NCBI RefSeq assembly: GCF_035917235.1
Contig: NZ_CP108423.1
Coordinates: 1,922,001 to 1,986,000 of the forward strand
Source of the DNA: Streptomyces sp. NBC_01294
GTDB lineage: Bacteria > Actinomycetota > Actinomycetes > Streptomycetales > Streptomycetaceae
DNA length: 64,000 bases
Direction: 5' to 3'
In this document: one piece after another, positions 62,561-64,000 of the stretch
How positions within the stretch are numbered: the first letter of the stretch is position 1
Layout: each line of letters begins with the position of its first letter
The notes under the pieces: generated by a model
What the model was told of the DNA's origin: nothing
The model's database searches: none
The model's input: the letters and a program-made list of their open reading frames with translations, nothing else
Position numbers and translations under genes: made by a program

Positions 62561-64000
62561 TTGATACGTACAAGACACATGCTGATTGCCGCCGCGGCGG
62601 TACTCGCGACAGCGTTGGCACTGCCATGGCCGACCTCCGCCCAGGAGGCTGCCGATCCTCGGCTGTCCGCGTCGCAGGTCAGCCGGTCGCAGGTCGGCCG
62701 GGACGGCCGGCTCCCGTCCGGCTGGCAGATCACCGGTGGGGACGCCGGGAAGCAGCAGTTGGTCTGGCACTCGGCCGAACCGGTGCCGTTGACCGACGCC
62801 GGTGTCGCGTTCTACGCCGGGGGCGATTTCCTCGGCCGGCCGGTGGCGGCGAAGGACCGGCGCACGTTCCGGCTCGACCTCCCTGGTGCGGGGCTCGGAC
62901 AGGCGGCGGACCTCCAGGCGCGGGCAGGGGGACGCCGTCTGGACGCAGCCGGCGTCGCCGCGGGTGCGCAGCGGCGACGCACCGCCCCGGCAGCCACGCA
63001 GCTGCCCGCGCTGCCGGCCAACCCCGTCGACCCCGGCAAGGCGGGCGGTTACGGGACGGCCACCGGCGAATACTCCTTGCCCTCGGTGCGGCTGCCCGGC
63101 CTTTCGGCCCCCGTGGAGATGCGGGCGGTCGTGGTGGCCCCGACCGGGGCCGTGGGCCGCCGGCCGCTTGCGCTCTTCCTGCACGGCCGCCACGACACCT
63201 GTTACACGGCCGACGGCGACCGCTCGGGCGCATGGCCCTGCCCGGCCGGCTCGACGCCGGTGCCGAGCTACCGAGGCTATCTGCGCGACCAGGAACTCCT
63301 GGCCTCCCAGGGGTACGTGACGGTGTCCGTCTCGGCCAACGGCATCAACGCGCAGGACGCACTGGAGGACGGCGGGGCCCAGGCCCGCTCCTCCCTGGTG
63401 CGGCTGCACCTCGCCCGCTGGGCGGACTGGGCGGCCGATCGGGCTCCGGCACCGGAGATCGTGCGCACCGCACCGACGGCGGACCTGTCCCGGGTACTGC
63501 TGGTCGGCCACTCACGCGGCGGGGAGGGCGTCAACCAGGCTGCCACGGACAGCATCACCCCGCCGCCCGCCGACCAGGACGGATACCGGGGGCCGGTGCG
63601 CTGGCACATCCGCGGCACCGCCCTGATCGGCCCCACTGCCTTCGGACAGAGCCCGGCCCCCGACGTGCCGTCGATGACCATCCTGCCGGGCTGCGACGGC
63701 GACGTCGCCGACCTGCAGGGCGAGACGTACGTGGACGGCACGCGCGGAGTCAGCCGAGGTGCCGCCCTGCACAGCGCGGTCTACATGGTCGGCGGCGAAC
63801 CATAACTTCTTCAACAGCGAGTGGACACCAGGGCAGGCGAAGGCTCCGGCCGAAGACGACTTTGCGGACGACGGCCGACCGGACCCGGTGTGCTCGCCGG
63901 GCAGAGAGACCCGACTGACGGCAGTTCAGCAACAGGCCGCGGGCGCGACGTACATCGCTGCGGCAGCCCGACTGTTCGTCGCGGGCGACGACCGCGTACG
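62561..64000 (+). pseudogene. Secreted alpha/beta hydrolase, frameshifted near the window end
   Basis: From TTG 62561 (good GGAG upstream) a signal peptide (LIAAAAVLATALALPWPTSA) and a serine-hydrolase fold follow: ALFLHGRHDTCY and the nucleophile elbow LLVGHSRGGEG, then TILPGCDGDV (Asp region). The frame stops at 63805 after MVGGEP, but one base less at about 63797 would continue as VGANHNFFNSEWTPG, which holds the expected catalytic His, and the shifted frame stays open to base 64000. It is thus either a frameshifted gene or a sequencing error. ATG 62579 is an alternative start. Confidence 0.7.

Overview
The window is high-GC actinobacterial DNA with Streptomyces-like codon use: third positions are nearly all G or C, GTG and TTG starts occur, lipoprotein and Tat/Sec-like secreted proteins are common, and the regulators and transporters are of Streptomyces type. 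It reads as an accessory, island-rich stretch rather than core chromosome; no tRNA, rRNA, CRISPR array or intact integrase gene was seen.

Layout. (1) 1-24 kb is a defence island. After the tail of a TPR protein lies a class 1 DISARM locus on the + strand (drmD, drmMI, two extra genes, drmA, drmB, drmC). The extra genes encode a CoiA-like degenerate nuclease with an internal duplication and a 536-residue protein of unknown family that ends in almost the same peptide as DrmMI. Three DISARM promoter regions share a GTGAACT-type motif. Next comes a divergent pair: a DUF262-DUF1524 (GmrSD-like) protein fused to a nucleophile-less alkyltransferase-like domain, and a UvrD-type helicase with a RelE-like N-terminus. 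(2) 24-30.7 kb holds a decayed drmA relic and an overlapping pair, an LCAT-like lipase and a caspase-NTPase-WD40 protein. (3) 30.7-40 kb holds a TSUP permease, an iron ABC importer (fbpABC-like) and a divergent ligase/carrier/acyltransferase fusion; both divergent promoters carry iron boxes. (4) 40-47.3 kb encodes secreted proteins (a papain-like protease with a membrane-anchored partner, another anchored secreted protein, a zinc protease with lectin domain), then IS3 and oxygenase remnants and a phosphopantetheinyl transferase. (5) 47.3-57.8 kb starts with a broken VapBC-type pair and carries a complete fructan/fructose module (frcBCA-like importer, LacI regulator, PfkB kinase, levanase) with paired LacI-type operators, ending in a second PIN-gene fragment. 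(6) 57.9-64 kb has an IS5-family element, a two-component system, an L,D-transpeptidase-like lipoprotein and a frameshifted secreted hydrolase.

Blocks 1-2, 2-3, 3-4 and 4-5 are separated by four direct copies, in one orientation, of a 60-bp sequence that reads on the minus strand as the last 15-19 codons of a TrmA/RumA-type RNA methyltransferase. I infer that these are attachment-site scars of successive integrations at the 3' end of that gene, whose intact copy is not in the window. The repeat copies, the modified DISARM, the DUF262-ATL/RelE-UvrD pair and the lipase/caspase pair are the parts most likely to be new. All homology statements come from reading motifs by eye; no database search was run.
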